A stretch of DNA of 64,000 bases from contig JAUIRK010000969.1 of the NCBI GenBank assembly GCA_030549495.1, positions 310,001 to 374,000 on the forward strand. Direction: 5' to 3'. The translations under genes were made by a program, and so were the position numbers. Origin of the DNA: Nectonema munidae (taxonomy: Eukaryota > Nematomorpha > Nectonematoida > Nectonematidae). The notes under the pieces were generated by a model. The model had not been told where the DNA came from. It saw only the letters and a list, made by a program, of their open reading frames with translations, and searched no databases. Of the stretch, positions 10,388 through 21,340 are shown piece by piece (within the stretch, counting starts at the first letter, position 1; the number at the start of each line of letters is the position of its first letter).

Positions 10388-11961
10388 ATGTCTCACTCTG
10401 AAAGTGATAATAACAATGAAAATGAAGAGATCGTTTCAATGCTTACTCTTTCAGAAGCTATTGATACCGTATTAGAGTGTTACGATGAAAATGATACAAG
10501 TATAGTAATTCTGCCACCCGAAACAGGTGATGGAATTTTGACTGACTTGGAGGAATAAGATGATAATGATTCAACAATAGAACTTTTACGAAACGATGTT
10601 TCAGGCAGACTGGATGTTTTTTTGACTCCTAAAAACCAATGTGAAAGTCTCTCGTCATGTTCTAAAAAAGTAAAGGAAGAACTATCCAAATAGAAAAAAT
10701 CAAAATATTTAGAGGCAATTAGACATGAATGTATGACTCTCATAAAGTTTAAAAATTCTGAATTTAAAGACAAATCACCAGCTGAACTTTTTAAGTTGTT
10801 TTATAATGGTGATATATTGAAAATGATATTGGAAGAATCAAATAGATATGCTGCACAGAAAAATTATGTATTGGATGTGAATTAAATGGAGCTACAAAAG
10901 TTTATTGGGATAGTTTTGTTGACAGTCTACAACACCAGACCTCGTCAGAGAATGTATGGGAAGAAAGATGATGATGTTTGTTGTGAACTTGTAGCAAAAC
11001 AGATATCAAGAAACAGATTTGAAGAGATAAAAGCATACATCCATTTTGCAGATAATGAAAATTTAGAAAAAAATAATAAACTTTCGAAAATTCAAAAGTT
11101 ACAGAACCTTTTGAACAAGGCTTTACAACAGTTTGGTGTTTTCAGCGAAAAAATCTGCATTGACGAGAAGATGGTATCTTTTTTTCGAAAACATTTCGCT
11201 AAAATGTTTTTGAAAGGAAAGCCAATCAAATTTGGGTTCAAAAATTCGGTCCGAGCTTCATCAACAGATTATCCTTTTTGTTTTGAAACATACACCGGTT
11301 CTTCGAGCAATCACAAGTTTAATAGCTTGGGAAGAAATGTTGTTATAAATCTTTTATCACAAGTTATTGAAAATCCTTCTTCCCATTATCTTTTTTTCGA
11401 CAACTTTTTCAATTCGTATGATCTTTTAAAAGAATTTAAAAGAAAAGGATTTAAAGCCATTGGTACTCTTAGAGAAAACCGTATAAAAAGTACCCACTGA
11501 TACCATTAAAAAAATTAACAGAAATGAAGATAGAGGTTTTTATGATTGTTTTTACGAATATAATATTGGAATGGGAGGTGTGGATTTACTAGATCGTTTT
11601 GTTAGTCAATACCGCCGAATTATCAAATCCAAAAAGTGGTATTGGCCACTTTTTATAAACACACTTAGTATTGCAACTGTAGCAGCATAGAGACTCTACG
11701 TTGAACTTGATTGCTTTCCAAATAAAGACCCTTTAACATTCACTCGAGATATAGTCCATGAGTTATTCACTAAAACGAGAAATCACAATACATCAGGGCC
11801 AAGTGGAAGAAGATTGACTACCTTGAACGTTTGGTTTAAATCATCCTATTTCAGCGAAAAGCCAAGGAAGATGTATGCTATGTAAAAAATACAGTAAAAT
11901 GTGTGCTACTTGTAACGTTAGATTGCATCCTAATTGTTTTTTCAATTATCATAATAAATAG
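10388..11961 (+). pseudogene. piggyBac transposase, decayed
   Basis: The frame from ATG 10388 starts with an acidic Ser/Asn-rich tail. It is broken by TAA 10556, TAG 10691, TAA 10883 and TGA 11498, with a frame change near 11490 and a later TAG in VAA*RLY. The DDE_Tnp_1_7 domain is recognisable: FIGIVLLTVYNTRPRQRMYG, the first Asp in KICIDEKMVSFFR, the second in YLFFDNFFNSYDLLKEF, the third in MGGVDLLDRFVSQYRR (about 11,570). A second frame change near 11,850 leads into the C-terminal Cys-rich finger (CMLCKKYSKMCATC, then CNVRLHPNC), ending at TAG 11959-11961. All catalytic Asp positions survive although the gene is dead. The longest intact piece is 10,886-11,500. Confidence 0.85.
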
Positions 11962-12045
11962 TTAACTTTCTCATTTTTATACTTTCCAAGTGTGATAATT
12001 AGACAAAGTTCCATATATGCGCAATGTTCCTCTAGAGTCTAGAGC

Positions 12046-13730
12046 AGCCTTTCTCAAAGTTGTCCCCAGCGCCCCCTTGGAGGCGTTCACGAAATGAAAG
12101 GGGGCGCTGTTAGGCTCGGCTCAGAATAGGGGGCGCTGAACGTAAAAAGGGGGCGTTGAAGAGACTAAATATATGAAAAAATGTTTGCAAAAAGAACCAT
12201 TTGAAAAACCCTATAATTCTACTATTTATCCTGAAAATCTGCTATATGTGTATGCGCAATTGTTCTATCAAAGGGAAAGCGAACATTAGGGTTATTTTAC
12301 TCATCATACTCGTTTGTAACAAACTATAATGAGAAACACATGATGACAACATTCAAAACTAGCAAAAGGAAGATTGATTTGTCTGTTGATAAAGTTAGTG
12401 TTAGGGTAAGAGTACACTTAATAGTACTAGCCATCAATCAGCATTATTGTGGTAAGGGTATGATGAAAAAGTTGGTGTGTGAAGGCAACAGATGAATCTA
12501 TCTTTGCAAGACTTATTTGCTGCTATCATGTGTTTGTCATTATAGTGTGACCCAAACAAGTATCATGAGAACCCTTATGTTGGAAAACTCCATCAAAGTG
12601 CTTCTGTATTAGTTGGATATGTAAAATGCGCCTAAATAGCTGGTGTTTTATATCACGTTTTTCTCAATAATGAATATATACTTTAGTTACACTTACAGCA
12701 TCTGACATAATCAACTACACACGAATCGCTTTTCTTCTATTTAGAACTGTTTCTTGAAAGTCTTCTTTTTGCATTACATGTGTTTTGCATTCCTTACTAC
12801 AAAATAAAATCACATACTTCTGCCTTACATATATTTCAGTGTTTGCTCTCAATAAGTAACATCCTAATTTTTGTTCAATATTTTATAAAATATCGATAGG
12901 GAGCTATAACTCAAGTTGAGTAAACTCGCTATAGTTTATTATTTTAATAACTTCAGGTTTTTGTTTTTCAAATGGATTTATTGTGCTGTACATCAAATAA
13001 AAACTTGATGCATGAACTCTACTACTACACATGCTATTTTTAATACAAACTCCCATCTGAATAAACTAACTTTGTATAAATTTTTCAAAATTGCTTTTTT
13101 GTAAATAGTAATTGTGAAAATAAAATGAAATAAATTTATAAAATCTCTATGGATTTAATTGATGAACTGATATGTAAGTGTAAATAGTATTCTGATAATT
13201 GTTTACAAATGGAAAAGGATGTTTGTCATAAATTCCATTCTTAGTACGTTTTTGGTTTTAATATGAGGTTTGTTTTTTTTATAGTAATAGCAAAAAAAAT
13301 TATTTCTCATATGCTTGTTTTAATTTATATGCCTTATTCCTTATCATTCTTCCATTCTCACAAGTCCTTAGTTTTTGGTAGTAAACGAGCTTTTGGTTTT
13401 CCAATTTTTCGCCAAAAATAATTTGAGTTTTTTAATTTTCATGATGAATTTAACTTTTTATTTTTGTATTGTATCAAGTACTTAAATATTTTTGAGCATA
13501 AGTGCCGAAAATTTAACCGATTTTATTCGTTTAATAAACCTTCACTTAACTGTACTAATACCAGTCAGCTTCTATTTTAATAATAACGTTATTTAAATAT
13601 GTAATTGCAAAGTTGAGCTATGTTCAGTATAAAATTTTCAACATATTCATATTTTTGAATTTCTTTGCATACAAACATTTATTTGGTTGTGAAAAACACT
13701 CAAATCAAAGAAATACTAGTATGTTATGAG
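12046..13730. other. Non-coding 5' part of the hAT element
   Basis: AT-rich and without a usable frame. It contains the left TIR and two or three agggggcgct-like subterminal motifs near 12,100-12,150. A promoter or 5' intron for the transposase may lie here but is not identifiable. Confidence 0.5.
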
Positions 13731-14207
13731 CATGGGCGTCCTCAGAGGTGGCACTCGACCCCTCTTTCTCCCTCCTGCCTCTGGTAAAATAGATTGGAAT
13801 TATATTTACTCAATTTATATACAGTAACGTAGCCAGCATGTTTATTTTGCGGGAGCATATAATAAAATTAGCGGGGGTCTATATGAAAATTAGAGGTGGG
13901 TCTACCATGAATTTACAACAGATTTCATAAGTATCGTTTCTTTTCTCGCAATATTCTCAGATTTATGGTAGAGTTACTTCTAAGTGTATGCTTGAAAAAC
14001 TATATATTCGCTTGACATGCACATAAAAATTAAAGTCAATAGAGAGATGTAAAGAACCCACAATTTTTGTGAGAGGGGGTGAGGGCTGGCCCCATTTTCC
14101 ATAGCTAGCTACGTGGCTGTTTATATGTATTTTTTATAAATCATATCATTTTTTATATTTAAAAAATTTTTGCTTCTCCCTAAAAATTTTTTCTGCCGAC
14201 GCCCATG
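13731..14207. mobile_element. MITE-like insertion with catgggcgtc ends
   Basis: Begins catgggcgtc (13,731-13,740) and ends gacgcccatg (14,198-14,207), a perfect 10-bp inverted pair. The flanks gttatgag and attacgac do not form a convincing target duplication. It contains a second element (next entry). Confidence 0.5.
13822..14119. mobile_element. hAT-type MITE nested in the preceding MITE
   Basis: The left end is CAGTAACGTAGCCAGCATG; the right end, read inward, is CAGCCACGTAGCTAGCTATG. The 8 bases outside are tttatata and tttatatg (7/8 match), fitting a hAT-type duplication. The same end sequence recurs in the element at 26,688-27,192. Confidence 0.7.
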
Positions 14208-14329
14208 ATTACGACTAGTGGATTAATATGCAAGTTAAAAATTTTGAAACAATTTTTGAATTTAACATAAAATTGAAATAGTTTTCTTATGTAATTTTTA
14301 ACGCTGTTTAGATTTTTAGACACACTTTT

Positions 14330-16151
14330 GTGTACAATAAAAACTTTTTTCCTCAAAGATCATCATGTCCCAAAACCCACCAAAAAAAATTCAGACAATA
14401 CTCTGTTGAGTATTTAAAACTCGGCTTCATCGCAACGCCTCATAACAATCAAAAACCAATGTGTCTCATTTGTGAAAGAGAATTTTCGAATGAAGTTATG
14501 AAGCCATCAAGGTTGGCTGAACATATCAAAAAAAAAATGCATCCTAATCAAGTGAATAAAGATGTTTCTTATTTCCTTGCCTTGAAAAATAAATTCAACA
14601 AAAGACGATCCATCACTTCTCTCATGACGAGCCAAACACAAAAAGCTGATGATGGGCTTGTGTGTTCTTACAATATTTCAAGACTAATAGCTAAATCACG
14701 AAAATCACATACAATAGGAGAGCAGCTCCTTTTGCCAGTTGTAGAAGTTTTGAATACCGTAGTACATCATAATTCTCCTCATACTATTATTAGATCAATT
14801 CCTCTTAGCGATGATACTGTTCGAAGAAGAATCGACGAAATGGATGAAGATATTGAGGAAGCTTTGTGCGATCTTCTTAAGAAACAAAAATTCGGCTTGC
14901 AGCTTGATGAATCCACTCTACCAAACAATGAGGCACTTCTTTTAGGTTACGCACGATTCATTAAAGATGATACAATCGTTCAAGAACTACTGTTTGTTAA
15001 AGAATTAGAGATTGATACTCGAGGCAGCTCTATTTTTTCGGCAGTAGAAAGTTTTTTCAAAGAAAAAGATATTCCACTAACAAACATCATTGCCTGTTGG
15101 CGCTCCCGCATTAACAGGAAAACACAGAGGATTTCTTTCATATTTGAAAAAAGCTGTGCCAAATGTTTTCACAATTCATTGTGTTATTCATCGCCCACAT
15201 TTAGTGGCTAAAAACTTGAGTTCATCACTATTTGACTCACTCAGTATTGTTATTAAATCAGTTAATAAAATAAAGAGCCGACCGCTGAATTCTCGAATGC
15301 TGCGTAAAATGTGTGAAGAAAAAGATGAACAGTTTGACCGTCTTCTTCAACATACAGAAGTAAGATGGCTTTCAAGGGGAAACTGTCTGAAGCGTTTTTT
15401 TACTTTGTTTGATACTGTTGTAGAATTTTTACAACAAATCAACTGCAAGGACTTGAGTGATGGCCTTTTGTTACACAAAAAAGACATTGCATATCTTACT
15501 GATTTATTTTGCACATTCAATAACATGAACTTGGAGTTACAAGGTGATAGTATGACACTCATCAAAGCAAAATCAAAAATCTGCAATTTTATAGATTTGC
15601 ATTATATGAGAGCAAATATGGGCCGAAGAAATCTTGTTAATTTTCCAAGTTTGAAGCTGAACACAGATGAGTCATGTGATACAGAGGATGAAGATCTTTT
15701 GAACTATTGTGTTCATTTGAAACTTCTTAAAGATGATATGGTGACAAGGTACCAAGATCTGATAGACATGGAAATACCCGACTGGTTCTTCAATCCATTC
15801 ACTTACGACTGCTCAAATGAGAGCGACGTCTCAATTCAAAATGAACTAATCACCATAAAAAATGACTTTGAATTGAAGCCCTCATTCAAGAAATCATATT
15901 CAGATTTCTGGTTACAAACTGAAATCCCTCGGAGTTATAAAAACTTATGGGATAAAATAAAAATATATTTCCTGGCTTTCCCATCCACTTACATGGCCGA
16001 ACGTGGATTTAGTGCTGTCTCAAAACTTTTAACAAAGCAAAGAAATCGCCTGGACATTGTGAAAAGAGGTGATTTGAGAATAAATTTAAGTAATTTCGAG
16101 CCTAGAATAAAGACACTGGCACAAAAACATCATTTTCATGCCTCTCATTGA
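14330..16151 (+). pseudogene. hAT transposase with BED finger, one frame break
   Basis: Frame 1 (to 15,211) carries a BED-like finger, MCLICEREFSN...SRLAEHIKKKMHP, preceded by RQYSVEYLKLGFIATP, then SIPLSDDTVRRRIDEMDEDI and GLQLDEST, a ZBED5/SCAND3-type layout. Near 15,095-15,102 several bases are missing after NIIAC. Coding resumes in another frame (GAPALTGKHRGFLSYLKK, TIHCVIHRPHLVAKNL, HTEVRWLSRGNCLKRFF) and ends with the dimerisation domain FLAFPSTYMAERGFSAVSKL, stopping at 16,149-16,151. No in-frame ATG opens the first segment (it starts GTG 14,330), so the true start may be in an upstream exon or lost. It is otherwise well preserved, implying a fairly recent insertion. Confidence 0.85.
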
Positions 16152-16329
16152 TTCATGTATGGAAAATTGACATTTTGTCGTTGTAAGTATGCATTTTTGA
16201 ATTTTTATTTAATAAATTCTTACTTGTGATATATAGTTTTCAAAAGGGGGCGGTAAAGAATTAAATTTCGCCATAGGGGGCGCTGGTTTAAAGAAGTTTG
16301 AGAACCACTGGTCTAGAGTCTAAACATTT

Positions 16330-17740
16330 AGTCAGAATTCTAACGCGACAGCTAATACTCCATACAAACGAAGTTTTTCAATAAAGTGCTACCAAAATTT
16401 TTTGGATAATATTTTTAAAAAAGATTTCTCATCTCTATTGGATATTAATGATTGTGTCACTGCTTTTTCCAACTTTATGTGCGTCTACAGAAGGGTGTTC
16501 GAACTATCTTTTCCACCTTGTGCACCCAGCTCTTTTAGAAGTCCGTGGTTTTCTGCTAAGCTAATTAAGCTTAAAAAAACAAAGGAATTTTACTATAAAA
16601 AGTATAGAAGAAATCCATCTCACTTCCAAAACGAGATTAATTATAAAAACTATTTGAAATTTTACAAATATCAAATCAAAATTGCTAAGGTAACATACTA
16701 TTCTAGCGGATGCAAAAAAATATGTGGAAAGAAATAAATAAAATATTAGTTGTGAAAAATAAAAATACACCTAATTATCATTGTGAAGATTTCGTTTCTG
16801 CCCTTTTACAAAATAAAGACACTACTCATGTTGATTGCTTTTCTTTTGTTGATAAAACAGTTCCCTTTAATTCAAAAACTTTTTTTCCTTCTACAATCGA
16901 GTTGAATGACATATACATAGCAATTGCTTCACTGAAAAATAAAAAATCTAGTGGAGATGATGAAATTAATTTAAGAATTGTCAATTTGTCTTTACCATTC
17001 ATCATAAATATACTTGTATATCTATTCAATTTTTCTCTTCGCTCTTGTACTTTTCCTACTTGTTTTAAACTGGTTAAAATAATACCAATCCCAAAAATTG
17101 GCAAAAACTATCTGTAAATAATTTTAGACCTATATCCTTACTTCCCGTGTTTTCAAAAATATTTGAAAAAATCATCTCAAGTAAAATGATTTCGTTCATT
17201 ACCAGATACCAGTTACTGTCTACCCAGCAGTTTGCCTTTCTCCGAGGCTCCTCTACTGAAAAAGCATTACTCCACTTTTGTGCTGAAGTAAGTGAATGTT
17301 TTCATCGTGACAGATTTTCTTTAGCCGTCTTCATTCACTTTAAAAAGGCTTTTGATTCGGTGAATCATAAAATCTTAATTTATAAATTATCCAGACTTGG
17401 CTTTCGATCTGATTTCGATAAATGGATTTCCGACTATTTCATGGATAGACGCTTCTTTCTTTCGAATCATTTTTCGTCATCTCCAACTTTTCCTATTTTT
17501 AAAGGAGTTCCACAAGGTTCCATACTGGGACCTCTACTATTTTTGTTATATATTAATGATTTACCCATTTTCCTCTCTAACAGTTGCATACACTATGTGT
17601 ATGCTGATGATGTAACCTTACTTTTTAAGTCTTCCAATTCTAAATTTGATTATAATGTTGTTAATCAGTCTCTCTATAATGTTTCTCTCTGGTCAAAAAT
17701 GAACATGTTGTGCATAAATAATGATCCAACTTTATAATCT
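16330..17740 (+). pseudogene. Non-LTR retrotransposon (LINE) reverse transcriptase, decayed
   Basis: Three overlapping-frame pieces form one LINE ORF2: 16,402-16,735 (pre-RT linker, SPWFSAKLIKLKKTKEFYYK), 16,710-17,117 (LKNKKSSGDDEINLRIV, KLVKIIPIPKIG) and from about 17,108 (FRPISLLPVFSKIFEKII) to 17,737. RT blocks are FAFLRGSSTEKALL, FKGVPQGSILGPLLFLLYIN and YADDVTLLFKSS. The first catalytic Asp position of FxDFxKAFD reads His (FIHFKKAFDSV). No endonuclease domain is visible on the 5' side. The frame runs into the minisatellite, so the 3' end is missing. CR1/Jockey-group affinity is inferred from the RT style. Confidence 0.85.
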
Positions 17741-17788
17741 TTTCTTCAACTTGCTTCAGAAACGATATGGCATTAAAAATTGGCGAGC

Positions 17789-19256
17789 AAATGTCCGAGT
17801 GCTGCAAATGTCCGAGTGCTGCAAATGTCCGAGTGCTGCAAATGTCCGAGTGCTGCAAATGTCCGAGTGCTGCAAATGTCCGAGTGCTGCAAATGTCCGA
17901 GTGCTGCAAATGTCCGAGTGCTGCAAATGTCCGAGTGCTGCAAATGTCCGAGTGCTGCAAATGTCCGAGTGCTGCAAATGTCCGAGTGCTGCAAATGTCC
18001 GAGTGCTGCAAATGTCCGAGTGCTGCAAATGTCCGAGTGCTGCAAATGTCCGAGTGCTGCAAATGTCCGAGTGCTGCAAATGTCCGAGTGCTGCAAATGT
18101 CCGAGTGCTGCAAATGTCCGAGTGCTGCAAATGTCCGAGTGCTGCAAATGTCCGAGTGCTGCAAATGTCCGAGTGCTGCAAATGTCCGAGTGCTGCAAAT
18201 GTCCGAGTGCTGCAAATGTCCGAGTGCTGCAAATGTCCGAGTGCTGCAAATGTCCGAGTGCTGCAAATGTCCGAGTGCTGCAAATGTCCGAGTGCTGCAA
18301 ATGTCCGAGTGCTGCAAATGTCCGAGTGCTGCAAATGTCCGAGTGCTGCAAATGTCCGAGTGCTGCAAATGTCCGAGTGCTGCAAATGTCCGAGTGCTGC
18401 AAATGTCCGAGTGCTGCAAATGTCCGAGTGCTGCAAATGTCCGAGTGCTGCAAATGTCCGAGTGCTGCAAATGTCCGAGTGCTGCAAATGTCCGAGTGCT
18501 GCAAATGTCCGAGTGCTGCAAATGTCCGAGTGCTGCAAATGTCCGAGTGCTGCAAATGTCCGAGTGCTGCAAATGTCCGAGTGCTGCAAATGTCCGAGTG
18601 CTGCAAATGTCCGAGTGCTGCAAATGTCCGAGTGCTGCAAATGTTCGAGTGCTGCAAATGTTCGAGTGCTGCAAATGTTCGAGTGCTGCAAATGTTCGAG
18701 TGCTGCAAATGTTCGAGTGCTGCAAATGTTCGAGTGCTGCAAATGTTCGAGTGCTGCAAATGTTCGAGTGCTGCAAATGTTCGAGTGCTGCAAATGTTCG
18801 AGTGCTGCAAATGTTCGAGTGCTGCAAATGTTCGAGTGCTGCAAATGTTCGAGTGCTGCAAATGTTCGAGTGCTGCAAATGTTCGAGTGCTGCAAATGTC
18901 CGAGTGCTGCAAATGTCCGAGTGCTGCAAATGTCCGAGTGCTGCAAATGTCCGAGTGCTGCAAATGTCCGAGTGCTGCAAATGTCCGAGTGCTGCAAATG
19001 TCCGAGTGCTGCAAATGTCCGAGTGCTGCAAATGTTCGAGTGCTGCAAATGTCCGAGTGCTGCAAATGTTCGAGTGCTGCAAATGTCCGAGTGCTGCAAA
19101 TGTCCGAGTGCTGCAAATGTCCGAGTGCTGCAAATGTCCGAGTGCTGCAAATGTCCGAGTGATGCAAATGTCCGAGTGCTGCAAATGTCCGAGTGCTGCA
19201 AATGTCCGAGTGCTGCAAATGTCCGAGTGCTGCAAATGTCCGAGTGCTGCAAATGT
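17789..19256. repeat. 17-bp minisatellite, about 86 copies
   Basis: Unit tgtccgagtgctgcaaa repeated almost without error for about 1.47 kb. Because 17 is not a multiple of 3, every plus frame reads the same 17-residue cycle, and no stop occurs in the three plus frames or in minus-strand frames. The long apparent proteins (460-560 residues) are therefore products of the repeat, not genes. A C-to-T variant (tgttcgag) fills 15 consecutive units (18,641-18,895) and appears singly near 19,035 and 19,070. One unit near 19,161 has gatgc. Confidence 0.95.
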
Positions 19257-19640
19257 CCTAGAACTTTATAGTGGTGAGATGATTGCAAAGGCGGGAAAGT
19301 CATTTACAGATGGTGAATTTATCAAAAAGTGCATGTTACAAGCTGCAAGTATAGTCTGTCCAGAAAAAAAGAGTCAGTTTAGTAATATCAGTCTTTCAGC
19401 CAAAGCAGTGGCAGCGCGAATTTGTGGCATATCATGTGACATACAGTTAGCTGCGTGAGGAGGCCAAACTTTTCAGTGCATACTCAGTCGCTCTTGATGA
19501 GAGCACAGATATCACTCACACTGCACGCACAGCTTGCAATTTGGACCCGTGGTGTTGATGACAGTTTTGAAGTTATTTTGCTAAAATTGCTATCTTGAAT
19601 GATGAAATTTTGTTTGAAAAAGCTAAACCCAAGTTTCATC
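19253..19640 (+). pseudogene. hAT transposase fragment (GTF2IRD2/ZBED-like), decayed
   Basis: Directly abuts the minisatellite. It reads IAKAGKSFTDGEFIKKCMLQ, then AASIVCPEKK, SNISLSAKAVAARICGIS, then after TGA 19,456-19,458 and a frame change KLFSAYSVALDESTDITHTA. This is the start of the RNase H-like core of ZBED/GTF2IRD2-type hAT proteins, whose first catalytic Asp lies in ALDESTD. The rest of the transposase is absent. Confidence 0.75.
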
Positions 19641-19789
19641 AAATTTTCAATATTCACGCGGATGATTAGGAGGGTTTAAGCATCGCTATAGTAAGTTTTT
19701 TTCTTGTATTTTTTAAACTAAATATTTTTAAATGCTAAATTTATTAGACTCAGATATTTGCAATGTTGAGAAATGCAGACTCGATTTTT

Positions 19790-21016
19790 TGAATCAATTA
19801 AAGGATATGGAATTCAAAGATATTTATAATTTTGATGAAACAGCGCTTTTTTATTAATTACTCCTCAAATAGTATGTTAGCTACATCTAGTATCAAAGGT
19901 ATCAAGGAATCGAGTGACACTTACTTTTGGGATGTGATAAACTAAAGCCAATTTTAATTGTCCAAGCTAAAAGGCCGAGATATTTTTCTAAAGGTAGTTT
20001 TATTTATATTCTTTACATCAATCACTTCTCAGATTTATTTTTAGCTTGTGATCCCGAATGATATCTCAACTACTTTTTTTTTATTTCAAAAGCGTGGTTG
20101 CGTCTTGATATTTTTAAAGGCTTCTTAAAGGAATTCAATCAATGTATTAAATCCCAAAACCGCAATTCGTGGATAAGACTGCTTGTCATTCTAAAATTAA
20201 TTTATCAAGCGTAGAATGAACGTTTTTGCTCGCTAATAGTTCTGCTTACACTCAACTTCTTGATGCAAAGAACATTGAAAGTGTTTTATCGAAAGCAAAT
20301 TGTAAACATTTTTTGCAGCCAATTGAAGATGAAGAACCATAAAGTTTAAACATGAGACAAGCAATCCATTTTATATCCTTGGCTTGGAATAGTGTTCCAT
20401 CTCAAACTATAAAAAATTGCTTTAGGCATGTAGGAATTTTTCTTGATAAATTTATTTCACTTAATATAGAAAAAAAATCAATCTTTGCTTCCTACATTTG
20501 AAACTGAACGAACAGAAACTAAGCTAGTAACTTTAATTCAACAGCTACCAGGATTCATTATGACAACTGAAAATGACATAGAAGCCTTTAACAGATAACA
20601 AAATTATTAAAATTGTTGTCCCAACTAAAAGATAAAATTCTTCTTATTCGTCCAATTTTTAAAGCAATGATATCGTTTTTGATACAAAACCTTCAAAATC
20701 TATAAAAGAAATCCTTTCTTAATTAATTGGTGCTATCAAATTCAGTGAGGAAAGAGGAGATTTTTCCCACTTTATAGATGTTTTACATCAATTCTGACTA
20801 ATATTAACAAAAAAATTGAGCAAAGACTAAAACAAGTCAGAATTAAGAAATTTACTATGATTTTGTTTGTGTTAAATAAAAAACAACTTTTTTTTATATG
20901 GAAATACGTTTTTCAGTTTTTAAAACATAAAAAAAAGAAAATTATTAATGCGACAATACTTTATCCGACACAATTATTGCTGTGACCTAAGAGGTCGGAT
21001 TAGCCAATCAGCACTG
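19790..21016 (+). pseudogene. Tigger/pogo transposase relic with right TIR
   Basis: Heavily mutated but recognisable: KDIYNFDETALFY near 19,820, then CDKLKPILIVQAKRPRYFSK, then NMRQAIHFISLAWNSVPSQT near 20,350. These parallel the Tigger copy at 1-1203. Many stops and frameshifts. The outward-read right end begins CAGTGCTGATTGGCTAATCC (ending 21,016), resembling the first copy's CAGTCATGTCTCATTAATCC. The left end was not found. Confidence 0.75.
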
Positions 21017-21118
21017 CATTTGCTTTCAGATTTTTTCAACCTAAATGTTAATTAATTGATTTCAAAATTATTTTTAATTTTGTAATTATTGTACATAATT
21101 ATTTAATTATTTGTAAAA

Positions 21119-21340
21119 TTGATTTCAAAATTGAAATAGCATCGTTAATTTGGTATAAAAACTGATATTTTATTTTAATTTCAAAAATATTTCTGTAGAC
21201 ATCAGACATAAACTATACATTTGATTGAAACTTGCAGATATTTTCAAACTTTAAATGTGAAAACTGAGTTCAGAAATTAAACTAGGATTGTTGATTTGAC
21301 ATAAAAACACATTTTTCATGTAAAATTTGAGATAATATTT
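21119..21340. repeat. Diverged left flank of the 137-bp satellite
   Basis: One to two degraded units (atagcatcgttaatttggta; aaactaggattgttgatttg) matching the satellite at lower identity. They mark the decayed edge of the array. Confidence 0.7.

Larger units (their letters stand above)
12045..16310 (+). mobile_element. Complete hAT (Charlie/ZBED-type) DNA transposon
   Basis: The left end begins CAGCCTTTCTCAAAG; the right end, read inward, begins CAGTGGTTCTCAAAC, the typical end of hAT-Charlie-like elements. Both are flanked by the same 8 bases, gtctagag, at 12,037-12,044 and 16,311-16,318, a perfect hAT target duplication. Short G-rich subterminal motifs (agggggcgct) occur near both ends. 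The 5' 2.3 kb is non-coding and holds nested MITEs. The transposase fills the 3' 1.8 kb. The element appears to have landed beside the piggyBac relic, separating it from the LINE relic to the right. Confidence 0.9.

Noticed and set aside
17661-19458. Six long open frames (460-563 codons) on both strands
   Set aside because: All are generated by the stop-free 17-bp minisatellite; no real start, splice or domain context.
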